DNA of 64,000 bases from Ascarosepion bandense. Its lineage: Eukaryota; Mollusca; Cephalopoda; Sepiida; Sepiidae. The translations under genes and the position numbers were made by a program. Of the stretch, positions 11,331 to 22,080 are shown one piece after another. Below the pieces are notes generated by a model, which worked only from the letters and a program-made list of their open reading frames with translations, ran no database searches and was not told the origin of the DNA. Within the stretch, counting starts at the first letter, position 1; the number at the start of each line of letters is the position of its first letter. The DNA lies in contig JBBBDQ010001921.1 in the NCBI GenBank assembly GCA_037127315.1, positions 251,001 to 315,000 on the forward strand. The letters are read 5' to 3'.

Positions 11331-11536
11331 AAAGGTGAAAAACCAGCAAACTTAATGTCTACACATGTGCAATATTTATGTTTTTTTATTTAGACTTAGA
11401 ATTCATTGTTTTCTTGCAACTTCTAACAGATGCACCGTATATCTTTAGAATGCCACAGGTTATACTAGTTATATGTTGAATGCATGTGAAACATGATTAA
11501 CTGTGGGAAATCAAACTACACAAAAGTAAAAATATC

Positions 11537-12285
11537 AGAATTTCTTTCTTTTTCACCTTGTCTTATTCTCTGATGAAATTTTATTAAAAACCGAATACAT
11601 TAGACGAATGAATCTTTACCATTTCTTTCTTTTTCACCTTGTCTCATTCTCTGCTGAAAATTTAATAAAAACGGAATACATTAGACGAATGAATCTTTAC
11701 CATTTCTTTCTTTTTCTCTTTGTGTCATTCTCTGCTGAAAATTTAATAAAAACGGAATACATTAGACGAATGAACCTTTACCATTTCTTTCTTTTTCACC
11801 TTGTCTTATTCTCTGATGAAAATGTAATAAAAACGGAATACATTAGACGAATGAACCTTTACCATTTCTTTCTTTTTCACCTTGTCTCATTCTCTGATGA
11901 AAATTTAATAAAAACGGAATACATTAGACGAATGAACCTTTACCATTTCTTTCTTTTTCACCTTGTCTCATTCTCTGCTGAAAATGTAATAAAAACGGAA
12001 TACATTAGACGAATGAACCTTTACCATTTCTTTCTTTTTCTCTTTGTCTTATTCTCTGCTGAAAATGTAATAAAAACGGAATACATTAGACGAATGAATC
12101 TTTACCATTTCTTTCTTTTTCTCTTTGTCTCATTCTCTGCTGAAAATTTAATAAAGACTGAATACATTAGACAAATGAACCTTTACCATTTCTTTCTTTT
12201 TCTCATTCTCTGATGAAAATTTAATAAAAATGGAATACATTAGACAAATGAACATTTACCATTTGTTTTTTTATTTTGTCAGATC
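11537..12285 (+). repeat. 81-bp minisatellite with open frame
   Basis: About nine head-to-tail copies of an 81-bp unit (start ATGAATCTTTACCATTTC, end ATTAGACGA). ATG codons recur exactly every 81 bases from 11608 to 12175, and the last full unit is shorter by nine bases. Because 81 is a multiple of three and units carry no stop, a 201-codon frame (11608-12213) repeats a 27-residue unit MNLYHFFLFHLVSFSAEN and LIKTEYIRR. There are no start context, intron or family clues. I regard it as a non-coding tandem repeat with a by-product frame. Confidence 0.9.
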
Positions 12286-12424
12286 TTAGTTCATATTTTA
12301 CTTAATATAAAAACCAAAAAAAAAAAATGAAAAAGTTGGTAGTCAATTGCAGAAACCTCCATATTGGTTTGGTTTGTTTTACGGTATATCAATCCTTTGG
12401 GGTCATTTCATTTCAAAGCATTAG

Positions 12425-12905
12425 TTCCTTCAAAATTGTATTTTTGTTGGTAATATTTTTTCTTCAAAAACGTATTTTCGTTGGTAACATTTTTCCTTCG
12501 AAAACATATTTTTGTTGGTAACATTTTTTCTTCGAAAACATATTTTTGTTGGTAACATTTTTCCTTCAAAAACATTTTGTTGGTAATATTTTTCCTTTAA
12601 AAAATATTTTTTTGTTAATATTTTTCATTCAAAAAAGTTTTGTTGGTAATATTTTTCCTTCAAAAATTTTTATGCATATATTTCATAAAAGTCTGTTTTT
12701 ATATTTTCGTAGTGTTTTGACCCTTGTTTAGAGGGTTAACTATTTGTCCATAGCTGGGACCCTAATAGGTGCTACCACTCTGGGTCAGAATGAACCTGTG
12801 AACAACAGCAATTAAGAGGTGGCTCCATGCTCCTTCCCCAACCTTCCAGTCAGAGGCCTTGCTGCTGGATGCAGTTTAAAGTCATGCCCAGGACCCTCTA
12901 TATTG
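12425..12905 (-). mobile_element. SINE-B element
   Basis: Reading on the minus strand, the core (12905 to about 12731) has TGGATGCAGTTT..., GAGGTGGCTCCATGC reversed, and TAGTTAACCCTC. A tandem tail of ~30-35 bp units (12428-12675) follows, built from the complement of TTTGTTGGTAACATTTTT. The same core-plus-tandem layout is seen at 22081-24312 and 38870-39300 on the plus strand. A terminal GTTGATATGCC segment is not seen here. Confidence 0.75.
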
Positions 12906-13402
12906 GTGCCCAACTTGTGTATATGTCATTCTATACATACACACACACACATGCACACAAAAAAAGAAATATATCAACTAACCATCAATAAATACCACAT
13001 AACTTATTTTAAACTTAATATGAAAATAAGAAAATTAGTTAATTACTGAAACCTCCTGACAAGTGGGCTGAACAATTATAAAAAGAGTTTGTCTACGAAA
13101 TTCCAGAGTCAGGGTACTAACATCAATTAAGTGACACATGTTTACATTTGTATTAAAAACAAAATATATACATGTGTCTGTGTGTGTATTTAAGGAGTAA
13201 TCTCTCTTTTATGCTAGGTTTGTAAAAAATTAAATCCTTGATAATTGCCAAAAGTATAGCCAAAAGTGCTTCCATAAATAAAACGTTGGGACAATCTTTA
13301 TATAATTTATCTACTGAGAAGGAAAAAATTATAAGATAACATGAACAATTCTATAAAAAGCTTAACCATAGTACCTTGTCTTTAATTCTTAAGAAAACTT
13401 GA

Positions 13403-13460
<58 letters not shown>
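13403..13460. repeat. (TCTA)n microsatellite
   Basis: About fourteen uninterrupted ATCT units. Confidence 0.98.
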
Positions 13461-13501
13461 ATTTAAATTTGTATATTTAGGCAGCAAATTTTCTTTTAGA
13501 C

Positions 13502-13795
13502 ATGTCAGATTGAATAAATTGCAAACATTATGTCTGCTTATTTTTAATAAATCTGTTCATACTCACGGATAATCTTTCGTGTATTATAATTGAAAAATGT
13601 TAGAAATAAGCTGTAATTCACATCACTGAAGAAAGTACTTGGGTACCTTGAGAAATGAATGAAAATAACATCTGTCAATGTTACAGCTCATTTCTGATAT
13701 TTTTCAATTATAATACGTGAATGTTATTTGTGAGAATGAACACATTTGATTAAAACTAAGCAGTCATAATGTTTACAATTTATTTTATCTGACAT
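13502..13795. repeat. Foldback with 115-bp arms
   Basis: The left arm (13502-13616) starts ATGTCAGATTGAATAAATTG and ends GAAATAAGCTGTAA. The right arm (13681-13795) is its imperfect complement, starting TTACAGCTCATTTC. A 64-bp spacer lies between. The arms look about 80-85 percent identical by eye. It may be a MITE-like inverted repeat. No clear target duplication was seen. Confidence 0.8.
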
Positions 13796-14212
13796 ATATA
13801 TATTTTTTTCCCGCAAAATACTGGAGGTACCTATAACACATTATATACTGGAAAACACACACACACACATATCTATGTATACACACACAGACACATGATA
13901 TCACAAAGGATATTTAGGTATATACATATAAAATGATCACAAAAGGGGAAAAAATTAAATTAAATTAATAAATAAAAATAATTAAAAAATATATATTCAA
14001 AATAAAGTAAAATACAAGAAGTATATGCCCATAAACATACACACATGACACACGCACAGACATGCACACATGAGATAAAGCAGATATATAAAACAACAGT
14101 CATTGGCAAAAGTTAAACTAACGGTCAGGTCATACTTAGATAAACCACATATTAAAGCAGACTGATATTATCAGACCAGAAAAAGGTCCCAACTGTTAAT
14201 TACACACACACG

Positions 14213-14256
<44 letters not shown>

Positions 14257-14360
14257 CACCATAAACACACACACACAGACACACTACAATTAATGACAGC
14301 AGCATCAACCCGGAATGACCATTCATTGAAAGGCACAAACTCACGCAGACATAAGCTCTC
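13796..14360. repeat. CA and TA simple-repeat region
   Basis: AT-rich sequence with several (CA)n blocks (13854-13870, 14200-14236, 14263-14283) and a (TA)n block at 14236-14256. No coding signal. Confidence 0.85.
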
Positions 14361-14363
14361 CTG

Positions 14364-14403
14364 CCATTCTGAAGATGAGATTTTGATCTCGAAATATTAA
14401 TGT
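14364..14403 (+). ncRNA. Minimal hammerhead-like motif
   Basis: Core CTGAAGA at 14369-14375. Next come an unpaired T and a 5-bp stem GAGAT/ATCTC with a TTTG loop, then GAAA at 14391-14394. A one-pair stem III (A-TA-T) precedes the predicted cut before AATG. AATG pairs with CATT just upstream of the core, forming stem I. Short-stem-III hammerheads are known from Penelope-like elements. The bulged T beside the core weakens the call. Confidence 0.35.
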
Positions 14404-14525
14404 ATAGTAAATAGGTAATACCTTACACCTTTTTACCTTCCTTTATTTTACTAAACATATTGTCATAGCCTTCAAGACCTAACCATACACCTAATATACA
14501 CAATGCTTCAAGCAAATTACAAAAC

Positions 14526-14528
<3 letters not shown>

Positions 14529-14573
<45 letters not shown>
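14529..14573. repeat. (TA)n microsatellite
   Basis: About 22 TA units. Confidence 0.98.
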
Positions 14574-14575
<2 letters not shown>

Positions 14576-14985
14576 GAAGCCTGAGATCAAATACCAAGTG
14601 CATTCAACAATGAAAAAGACTCAGTGTACACTCTTATATCCATATTTACGTGCACTCTATCCCTAATAATGGCCACTTTTTACCATAAATATAACATAAA
14701 TTATAACCGTATTTTTCTAATATATATATATATGTATGTGCAGTTTATATACCTTCCATGCTAAGTTCTATACCATGAGATTTTTGGAAGTGATTCTAGC
14801 CAAAAAGTTATGTATATTCTTGCGGCCTTGAACCAAACTTATCTTCGATTTGCTTTGGTATTTCATGTAGTTGTGCACAGTTTCTTTTAAATACCAGAAC
14901 ACTTTCTATCTGAAACCTCAATGTTACACAATCTTTTTTTCGTATTACACAGCACAACTGACCAACTTTTGTAAATCTGCCGAGA
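14574..14985. other. No identifiable feature
   Basis: AT-rich, with a short TA run near 14719-14733. Nothing else is recognised. Confidence 0.5.
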
Positions 14986-14989
14986 CACA

Positions 14990-15632
14990 TACCACTGAAA
15001 AAGCCATCAAATCTACCATCTGCCCATGCATTGAATACTGCTGCCATATCTGGTCGGGTGCTACTGCTATCCACCTAGGGGTCCTTGACAAAATTCAACA
15101 GAGAATCTGCAATGTGATCGATCCCGACTTGGCAGCTTGGATACAGTCACTTTCTCACCAGCACAGTGTGACTTCCCTGTGTCTCTTCTGCAAATACTTT
15201 CACAACTTCTTCTCCAATTAACTTAGCTCACTGGTGCTCACTATATATGAATTTCCTCGAGCCACAAGATTAGCAACTAGGTCCCACCCTTTTACTTTGA
15301 AACCAATAAAATGTAAACACAAATTATACCATCAGCTTCTTTTCTCACACTTCCTGCCTGTGGAATTCTCTTTCTGTTTAATTTCTTCTCCGACAGCTAC
15401 AATTTCCAAGAATTTAAATGTAAAGACAATAGACATCTCCTATCTCATTAACTTGCATCCTCTCCCTCATGCTCTCATCTCATTTCTTCAGTATTCACAT
15501 CCCTCTCTTACCCACTTCCTGACACCCACTTCATTCTGTCATTCTTTTTCCTAACTTTTCTCCTATGTAACCCTATGCACAACAGTGGCAGTATAATGCC
15601 TTGCTTGATGCGATACGATTATAAAAAAAAAA
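14990..15632 (+). pseudogene. LINE-J C-terminal part and 3' end
   Basis: Plus-strand translation gives AIKSTICPCIEYCCHIWSGA, in two pieces, then LGVLDKIQQRICNVIDPDLA and, after frameshifts, ATRLATRSHPFTLKPIKC. The 3' untranslated part carries ACAGTGGCAGTATAATGCC and ends in A(n) at about 15631. It is 5'-truncated and damaged, with a complete 3' terminus. Confidence 0.88.
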
Positions 15633-15639
15633 TCCATCT

Positions 15640-16570
15640 GCTCCTTAACCCTAACCCTGCTCCTTTTTTTAAGAAAGTAGAGACAAGAAAGTAGTCACTG
15701 ATTCAAGAACAACACTGTCGGCATATCATTATCTGTGTGAATGGCTAAGAACCACACAAATGATGGATGCAGCAGAGAATGACTGACATCCCTGCAAAGA
15801 ACTATAATTCCTGTGGGAACGAGGATCACTATAAAAGCTGACCCGGCTTCCCATGTTTGGATAGTACATTGAAACGAATCAGGTTCTTTGGCAAATTCTA
15901 CGTTATTACCTAAGCAAGGGGCTGCAGTAATTCAATAATATCAAAGAAAAATCATCCTTAGCCCCTTTTATCCAAGATACGATTCCCTATTGTAGGATTC
16001 GGTGAGATAAAATTCACTTACTTGATTAGATTGTGGCAGTTTTATTTTTATATTTTATCTACTTGAATTTGATTTTGGTGTCTTTCTCAGTCTTTTTATT
16101 TTACGTTTCTTTACCCAAATCCTATTCTCTGCTATAGAATGTCTTGGAGATGTATTTGCGGATTGGGATAGACTTTGATTCTTTTACACAGTTGAGTTCT
16201 GCAGGGTTTTCTTTGTTCTTTGTTCTTAGAGTCTCTGCAGACATTTGCTTGCAAGGCACAGAATTTTAGCCTCTGGTAGTTAGCATGACAATATCGACCG
16301 TTTCTTTGGGTTTTTTTTATATTTAAATCTGTTGCTGCGAGATTTTTTTTATTTTGTTCTTTTCTTGTTGCAGATCAAATTTATCATTTTTTGAAGTGCT
16401 AAGGCTTAAAGTTTCATTTACTGAAAGTTGCTAACATTAATATAATTTACTGTGTAGCTCTCGATTTCCACCAGTGTTTTATTCCAAAAGGCAAATTCAG
16501 TTGTAAGATATCGTAGAAATATGATAAAAATAAAGGTTTTATTTAAAGTTTTATTGCATTAATAACAAAT
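15640..16570. other. Unassigned sequence
   Basis: No repeat match and no good reading frame. A TATAAAAG box occurs near 15830, and two CCCTAA-type units near 15645, both without supporting context. Confidence 0.45.
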
Positions 16571-16574
16571 GACA

Positions 16575-17700
16575 TTCTTCTGTGTTGTGTCCCTTTAAGA
16601 CATTTGACAGTCATGGCTATCAGGAATTTCGTGTCCTTTATACCTCTTAATAAATTTTGTCTTTTTATAATCACTTCTAAACCTTGTTTCTCCATCAATT
16701 TACTTTAGCTCATTTTTCTTTATCTATGTACAGTGTCCCTTAGTCCCTTAGGATCATGACTCTCCACAATTTCCTGTCCTTTGTCACTCTTAATAAATAT
16801 CATCTTTTTGCTATCTCTTCTAAATCTTGTTATGCCATCCATTTACTCAAGCTCATTCTTCTTCTTCTATGAACAGTGTCCCTTAGGGTCATGGCTCTCC
16901 ACAATTTCCTGTCCTTGATACCTCTTAATAAATTTTGTCTTTTTGTTATCTCTTCTAAGCCTTGCTCTGTCATTTAATTAACTCAAGCTCATTTTTCATC
17001 TCTTATGTGTGCTTCAGTTCAGAATGATGCCGATCATGGCACTCCACGATTTCCTGTCCTTTATAGCTCTTAATGGATTTTGTCTTTTTTATAATCACTT
17101 TTAAAACTTTTTTCTCCATCAATTTACTTAAGCACATTTTTCTTTATCTATGTGCAGTGTCTCTTACAGTCATGGCTCTCCACAATTTCCTGACCTTTGT
17201 AGCTCTTAATAAATTTTATTTTTGTTATCTCTTTTAAGCCTTGCTCTGTCATTCATTTAATCAAGCTCATTCTTCTTCTTCTCTTATGTGTGTTTCACTT
17301 CAGGATGATGACGATCACGGCTCTCCACAATTTCCTGTTTTCTGAAGCTCTTAATAAACTTTGTCTTTTTGTTATATTGTCTAAACCTTGCTCTGTCTTC
17401 TATTTACTTGGGCTCATTATTCTTCTTCTATGTACCATCCCTTAGGGAGGTAGGTGATCATAGCTCTCCACACTTTCCTGTCCTTAATAGATCTTAATAA
17501 ATTTTGTCTTTTTATCATCTCAACTCAAACTTCCTCCATCATGCATTTGCTTAAGTTTACTAAGGTCATGTATTGTTTTCCTCTGCCCATACATTCAATC
17601 TGTCTTGGGAGTATCAAAACCCCCAAGCTTTTTTTACACATGATGTGCACCAGAAATTTAAACTCTCTCTTTTTGATGAACATAATATTTTTTATAATTT
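16575..17700 (-). mobile_element. RTE-like LINE with seven tandem 3' ends
   Basis: Seven diverged units of about 141 bp (recurring CTCTCCACAATTTCCTG at about 16755, 16890, 17172 and 17318, with variants at 16612, 17035 and 17459). Each corresponds to the last part of a diverged RTE: TATGTGCAGTGTCCCTTAGG, then CTCTTAATAAATTTTGTC, then CCATCCATTTACTCAAGC. The right-hand unit continues without a break into upstream RTE sequence (about 17527-17700). The array is therefore a single truncated LINE whose 3' terminus is multiplied, rather than seven insertions. Confidence 0.75.
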
Positions 17701-17704
17701 AGTG

Positions 17705-17708
<4 letters not shown>

Positions 17709-17757
<49 letters not shown>
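17709..17757. repeat. (TA)n microsatellite
   Basis: About 24 TA units, directly abutting the head of a SINE-A. Confidence 0.98.
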
Positions 17758-17759
<2 letters not shown>

Positions 17760-18068
17760 CATGTACGTTGTGGTGCAGTGGATGTCAACTCGGAACAACA
17801 AATCCAAAAGCTGAGTTCAAATTCCAGCTGAATTCGTCGCATTCACTTTCGCATAAATACCCTTGGAAAAGGTATTAATCCATCTCTTTCCTTCAGTTAC
17901 AGGTTAAATAACAGGACAGATTAGGTTCTATAGTTTTGGCTAGCAAACAGTCTACCACAGAAAGCAATGGCAACCTACTGCGGGATAATTTTCTACCCAG
18001 TCAGTCATGTCTTGAAAGAGACATGATCACCCATAGTGTGTATCACATATGGCATTTAACTGACTTCA
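17758..18068 (+). mobile_element. SINE-A, full length
   Basis: Starts with the tRNA-like head (TGTGGTGCAGTGGATGTCAA) and has GAGTTCAAATTCC as box B. The body carries GCAATGGCAACCTACTGCGG and the palindrome-like CATGTCTTGAAAGAGACATG. It ends with GGCATTTAACTGACTTC. At ~310 bp it is one of the best complete copies in the window. No long A tail is present. Confidence 0.92.
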
Positions 18069-18069
18069 A

Positions 18070-19300
18070 AAAGTATCTACTATAATAATATCTGAAGTAA
18101 TAAAAATATCAAACTCAAAATAATATCATTAATTCTTTATACATTTATATATATATATATATATATTTGTCCTATGTTGATAGCATGACTCAGTCATTAT
18201 GCAATCATCAGCTGCATTTTCAAACTGAGAGTTTAATAGAGTTGAATTTAAGTTCACTTGATGTTCATGAGAGATGAATTTTATAAAGTTAGGCTACTGC
18301 TTTTTTAAAAAAGAGTAAAATTTAAATAGACAAAGATTACATGGAGATAAAATATTAGAATTTTAAAAGTAAAATTATAAAGTTAAAAGTTATAAATTAA
18401 AATATGTTAAAATGCAGGGAGATGAAATCAAAGTGCATAATTTATATTTTTTAATAGTAATATTTGCAGGGAAATAAATAAATAAATAAAGTAAGCAAGC
18501 AAGGGAGGAAGAGAGAAGCAAACATGTAGAGGAATCTGTATCAATCAGAAGCTAAGAATTTAAGTAAGTATTTTTTTCTATGACAGCATGTGGTCATTAA
18601 ATTTTTTTCTTTTCTTTTTTTTGTTAAGTCAATTGGGTTATTTTTATGGTTTAAGATGACAAGTTTTCTAAAAGGCATAAGTTACATCTGTCTCTTTTTC
18701 TATTGTAAGATTTGTATTTAGTAATGATATTCCAGGTGATATTTGGTTCTTGCTATTATTTTTTTAATTTTAATATTATTTAGATAGAACCATGCTTTTG
18801 CTGTATTTACTCTTGTTTAAGACAATGTGTGGTTGCTAAATCTAAATTTTGACATGTTGATCCAAAGTAAAATTTTAAAAATCATCATCTAAATTAACAC
18901 AACCGCTGTAAACCATACTTTTGGTTCATACATTGCCCATTCAATAGGCATGTTTCATGTATATTTATTAATCCACATAACTATTATATATAAAAAAGGC
19001 AATCTGTGAGTCTGTGTGTGACTGTTTCCTATGCACACCTAATTTTTTTAAGTGGCGCCATTCAAACTTTCTAGGGATAAATCTACAGGAAAACCAGGTC
19101 AACACATAGTTTTTGAGTTTAAGTTCAGCAATTTTTTACCTTTCGCACTTTTTGGCTAATGGTGCAGATTGTTTACATTTGCTCCATAAAACATCTAAGA
19201 TCTAAGATGGTTGCTAAATTACATAAAAAAAATCAAATCACATGTGTCAAACGTGACTAAAATAAAAAATGAGCTTTATATTTAATTTTTATTCTGACAT
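18070..19300. other. Unassigned AT-rich sequence
   Basis: Contains a (TA)n run at 18147-18167 and an AT-rich segment near 18960-19260. There, TATATAAAAAAGGCAATCTG followed by TGTGTG runs resembles the start of the Helitron-like block at 50405. No reading frame is convincing. Confidence 0.4.
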
Positions 19301-19309
19301 TTTAAAAAT

Positions 19310-19985
19310 TCATTGGAGTGGATGGAGAAAATCAGCATGAGAGAAAGGATGTGAGATAGGAGATGTCTATTGACCTTACATTTAAATTCCTGGAGATTGT
19401 AGCTGTTGGGGAAGCGAGTATCTGGAAAGGAATTCCACAAGCGGGAAGTGTGAGAAAAGAAGCTGGTAGAGCTGAAATTGCAGTTACATTTTATCAGTTT
19501 CACTGTAAAAGGGTGGGACCTAGTTGCTAGTCTAGTAGCTTGTGTAAATTTATACATAGGGGACACCAGTGAGCTAAGTTCATTGGAGCAGAAGCCATGA
19601 AAGTAATTGTAGAAGATGCACAGGGAAGCCACATCATGCCGGTGAGAGAATGACTGCAGCCGAGCTGCCAAATTGGTATCAGTTACATAACAGATTATTT
19701 GTTGGATTTTGTCAAGAACCCCGGTGGGAATAGCAGGGGCACCCGACCAGATGTGACAGCAGAATTCAATACACGGGCGGATGGTAGATTTATATATATG
19801 CAAGATGGATTCAGACAGGAAAAACTTCTTGGCCTGCACAGTGAACCAACCTTCTTAGCAGCTGATTTAGCTATGGATTCGATATAGTCATTCCACTTGA
19901 GGTCCACTGAGAGTGTTAGGCCAAGGAGGCGTAGTGTTTGTTCTTAGGGAGGCTAGCCTGATCCATGCTAATGGGGGGGGGGGTA
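19310..19985 (-). pseudogene. LINE-J C-terminal fragment
   Basis: A 185-codon open frame (19282-19839) reads HIYKSTIRPCIEFCCHIWSG, then GVLDKIQ, HDVASLCIFYNYFHGFCSNE, RLATRSHPFTVK and RLWNSFPDT. Upstream, LTLSVDLKWNDYIESIAKS-type codons continue in another frame to a G(11) run at about 19976. The 3' terminus and A tail are missing at the left. One of the less damaged C-termini here. Confidence 0.88.
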
Positions 19986-19989
19986 GGTG

Positions 19990-20237
19990 CTATTATCCAT
20001 AATTTTAGGACAAACACTAATGAAAGGGGAAGTGAAGAAAATAAAAACAAACATAGCCGAACGGTTTCACCCTCACTCTACAGAGCCAAAACAAGAAATT
20101 GCATGGTAGCAATTAACATTAAATTGGCAAAAAGAAATCAATAAAAATGGAAAGCAATTTAGATGGAAATAACACTCAGTCCAAAGAAATAGTTCCTTTG
20201 TTTGCATATATATAGATATATATATATATATGTTTAG
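19990..20237. other. Unassigned gap
   Basis: No repeat match apart from a TA run at about 20205-20232. Confidence 0.5.
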
Positions 20238-20281
20238 CCACACTGATGAGCAGTGACACACTGAAACAGGCTTGTATATGG
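20238..20281 (+). ncRNA. Hammerhead-like motif
   Basis: Core CTGATGA at 20243-20249 and GAAA at 20263-20266. Stem III is ACA/TGT (20266-20268 with 20273-20275) around a GGCT loop. The predicted cleavage triplet is GTA, ending at 20276. Stem I is CCACA with TATGG (4 of 5 pairs). Stem II can form AGTG/CACT but leaves two unpaired bases beside the core. Known hammerheads have this order (type I). I infer a degraded ribozyme. Confidence 0.5.
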
Positions 20282-20349
20282 ATGACGAATATTATGCTCT
20301 CATTACGATTGAGCTCTCTAGAGAAAAAAATTTTAAAAACAGTTTCCAC

Positions 20350-21178
20350 TTTTTTTTTTTAATCATTTCACCCCAAGCAAGGCATTTCACTGCCACTGTT
20401 GCACAGGGTGTTACATAGGGGAAAGTGATGAGAAAGAATGGTTAGGGGGTTACATAGGGGAAAGTGATGAGAAAGAGTGGTTAGGGGGTTACATAGGGGA
20501 AAGTGATGAGAAAGAGTGGTTAGGGGGTTACATAGAGGAAAGTGATGAGAAAGAATGGTTAGGGGGTTACATAGGGGAAAGTGATAAGAAAGAGTGGTTA
20601 GATATAGGAAATGTCAGAAGGAGGGTGATAGATGGGTAAGGATACCGAGGATGAGGGTTGCTTAAATGGGAAGAGTGTTTGAGAGAATGGGTGTAAGCTA
20701 GTGTGTTAGGAGGTGTCTATTGAGCTTACATTTAAACTCCTGAAGAAGCAAGTATATGGAAGGGAATTCCACAGGTGGGAAGCGCGAGAAAAGAAGCTCT
20801 TGGAGTAGAAATTGCAGTTATATCTTATCTGTTTCACTGTAAAAGGGTGGAACCTAGTTGTTAATCTAGTATCTCGTGCAAATTCATACCTAGGGGGCAT
20901 CAGTGATCTAAGTTCATCAGAGCAGAAGCCGTGCAAGTATTTATAGAAGAGGTACAGGGAAGCTACGTCATGCCAGTGAGAGAGTAACTGCAGCCAGGCT
21001 GCCAAGTCGGTATCAATCACATAACAGATTCTCCATTGTATTTTGTCAAGAACCCCGAGGAGAATAGCAGGGGCACCTGACCAGATAAGGCAGCAGTATT
21101 CAATACACGGGCGGATTGTAGATTTATAAATATGCAGAATAGATTCAGACGGGAAAAACTTCTGGACCCTGCACAGAG
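20350..21178 (-). pseudogene. LINE-J 3' part with 3'-UTR tandem repeats
   Basis: T(n) at 20350, then the conserved 3' terminus. Five copies of a ~40-bp repeat (GGGGGTTACATAGGGGAAAG) span about 20410-20590, and one 57-bp repeat unit (GATATAGGAAATGTCAGAAG) follows. ORF2 C-terminal codons (about 20706-21178, minus) read SIRPCIEYCCLIWSGAPA-like sequence through HDVASLYLFYKYLHGF to SLPYTC. The tandem blocks show that the LINE's 3' untranslated region is a repeat-length hotspot. Confidence 0.85.
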
Positions 21179-21339
21179 CTGACTTTAATAGCAGCGGATA
21201 AACATGACTCTTCAGAAATGAATTGAGTTCTTTTGGTGACTGGCGTGTGTATACACTGCTTATATACAAAACATTAAAATTTCCCTTCTCTGATTCCATG
21301 CGTCTATGGCATAGGGAGTTGCGACTCCAACTGACACTA
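21179..21339. other. Unassigned gap
   Basis: No match to other repeats in the window. Confidence 0.45.
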
Positions 21340-21516
21340 AATCCTTTCTCCATGCACTCAACTCTCATAAGTATTCTCATCTTTCTCATACCCAGTTCTT
21401 GACACCCCCTATAACCTGTTCCCCTTTCTCATAACGTTTCTCTGATATAACCCCCTGTGCACCATTGGCAGTAAACTGCCTTGCTTGGGGTGATATGATT
21501 TTAAAAAAAAAGAAAA
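21340..21516 (+). mobile_element. LINE-J 3' terminus
   Basis: Only the last ~175 bp of LINE-J, with CCCACCTTGACA-type sequence degenerate, ACCCCCTGTGCACCATTGGC and CCTTGCTTGGGGTGATATGA, then A(9). The downstream flank to 21673 is shared with the copy ending at 24490. Confidence 0.85.
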
Positions 21517-21673
21517 TTTTAGATAATAACATTATTTGTATATGCAGCGTGTTATCATTGGAGCTCCTGCTAGATTTTATGACTTCAATATATCTATGGA
21601 TTTCAATTTTGTCATAATCTTCTAGTGCCAAAAATTCTGTTGAAGGTGCTGCTTTATACCTAACTCATAAATT
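21517..21673. repeat. Duplicated LINE flank, left copy
   Basis: About 155 bp following the LINE-J tail (TATGCAGCGTGTTATCATTG through TAACTCATAAATTG) recur at about 24491-24641, after another LINE-J tail. The shared block is therefore the LINE 3' end plus non-LINE flank. Confidence 0.85.
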
Positions 21674-21899
21674 GATGTAAGCCTATTGATATCATGGAAG
21701 CATCCTGTTGGAAATCTTTTTCACAAAATAACGGTTCTCAGAAAGAGGCTGTTGTTCTACAGAAGGATTATAAGAATGTGTCAAAATAGAAATTTTTTAA
21801 AATTGTCTTATATATTTAACATTCTATTGGATTTCTAAGCAAACTATTATAAATCTTGTTCTTGTTAAATAAAATTATTTTTTTCAAAGAACAGAAGAG
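21674..21899. other. Unassigned gap
   Basis: AT-rich, nothing recognised. Confidence 0.5.
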
Positions 21900-22080
21900 A
21901 CACCTCATGACAAAATGTAAATGCAAGTTCTACTCCAGCAGCTTCTTTTCTTGCACTTCCCACCTGTGGAATTCCCTTCCATTTACATGATTTCCTGACA
22001 GCTATAATCTCTAAGAATTTAAATGTAAAGTCATTAGTCATCTCCTATCTCACGAACCTGCATCCTTTCTCTCATGTGGT

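Noticed and set aside
11537..12285. CRISPR-like array
   Set aside because: Repeats abut with no spacers, and the genome is clearly eukaryotic. The same applies to all other tandem arrays here.
15825..15870. TATAAAAG core promoter
   Set aside because: No downstream gene and no LTR partner. A single box in AT-rich DNA is not evidence.
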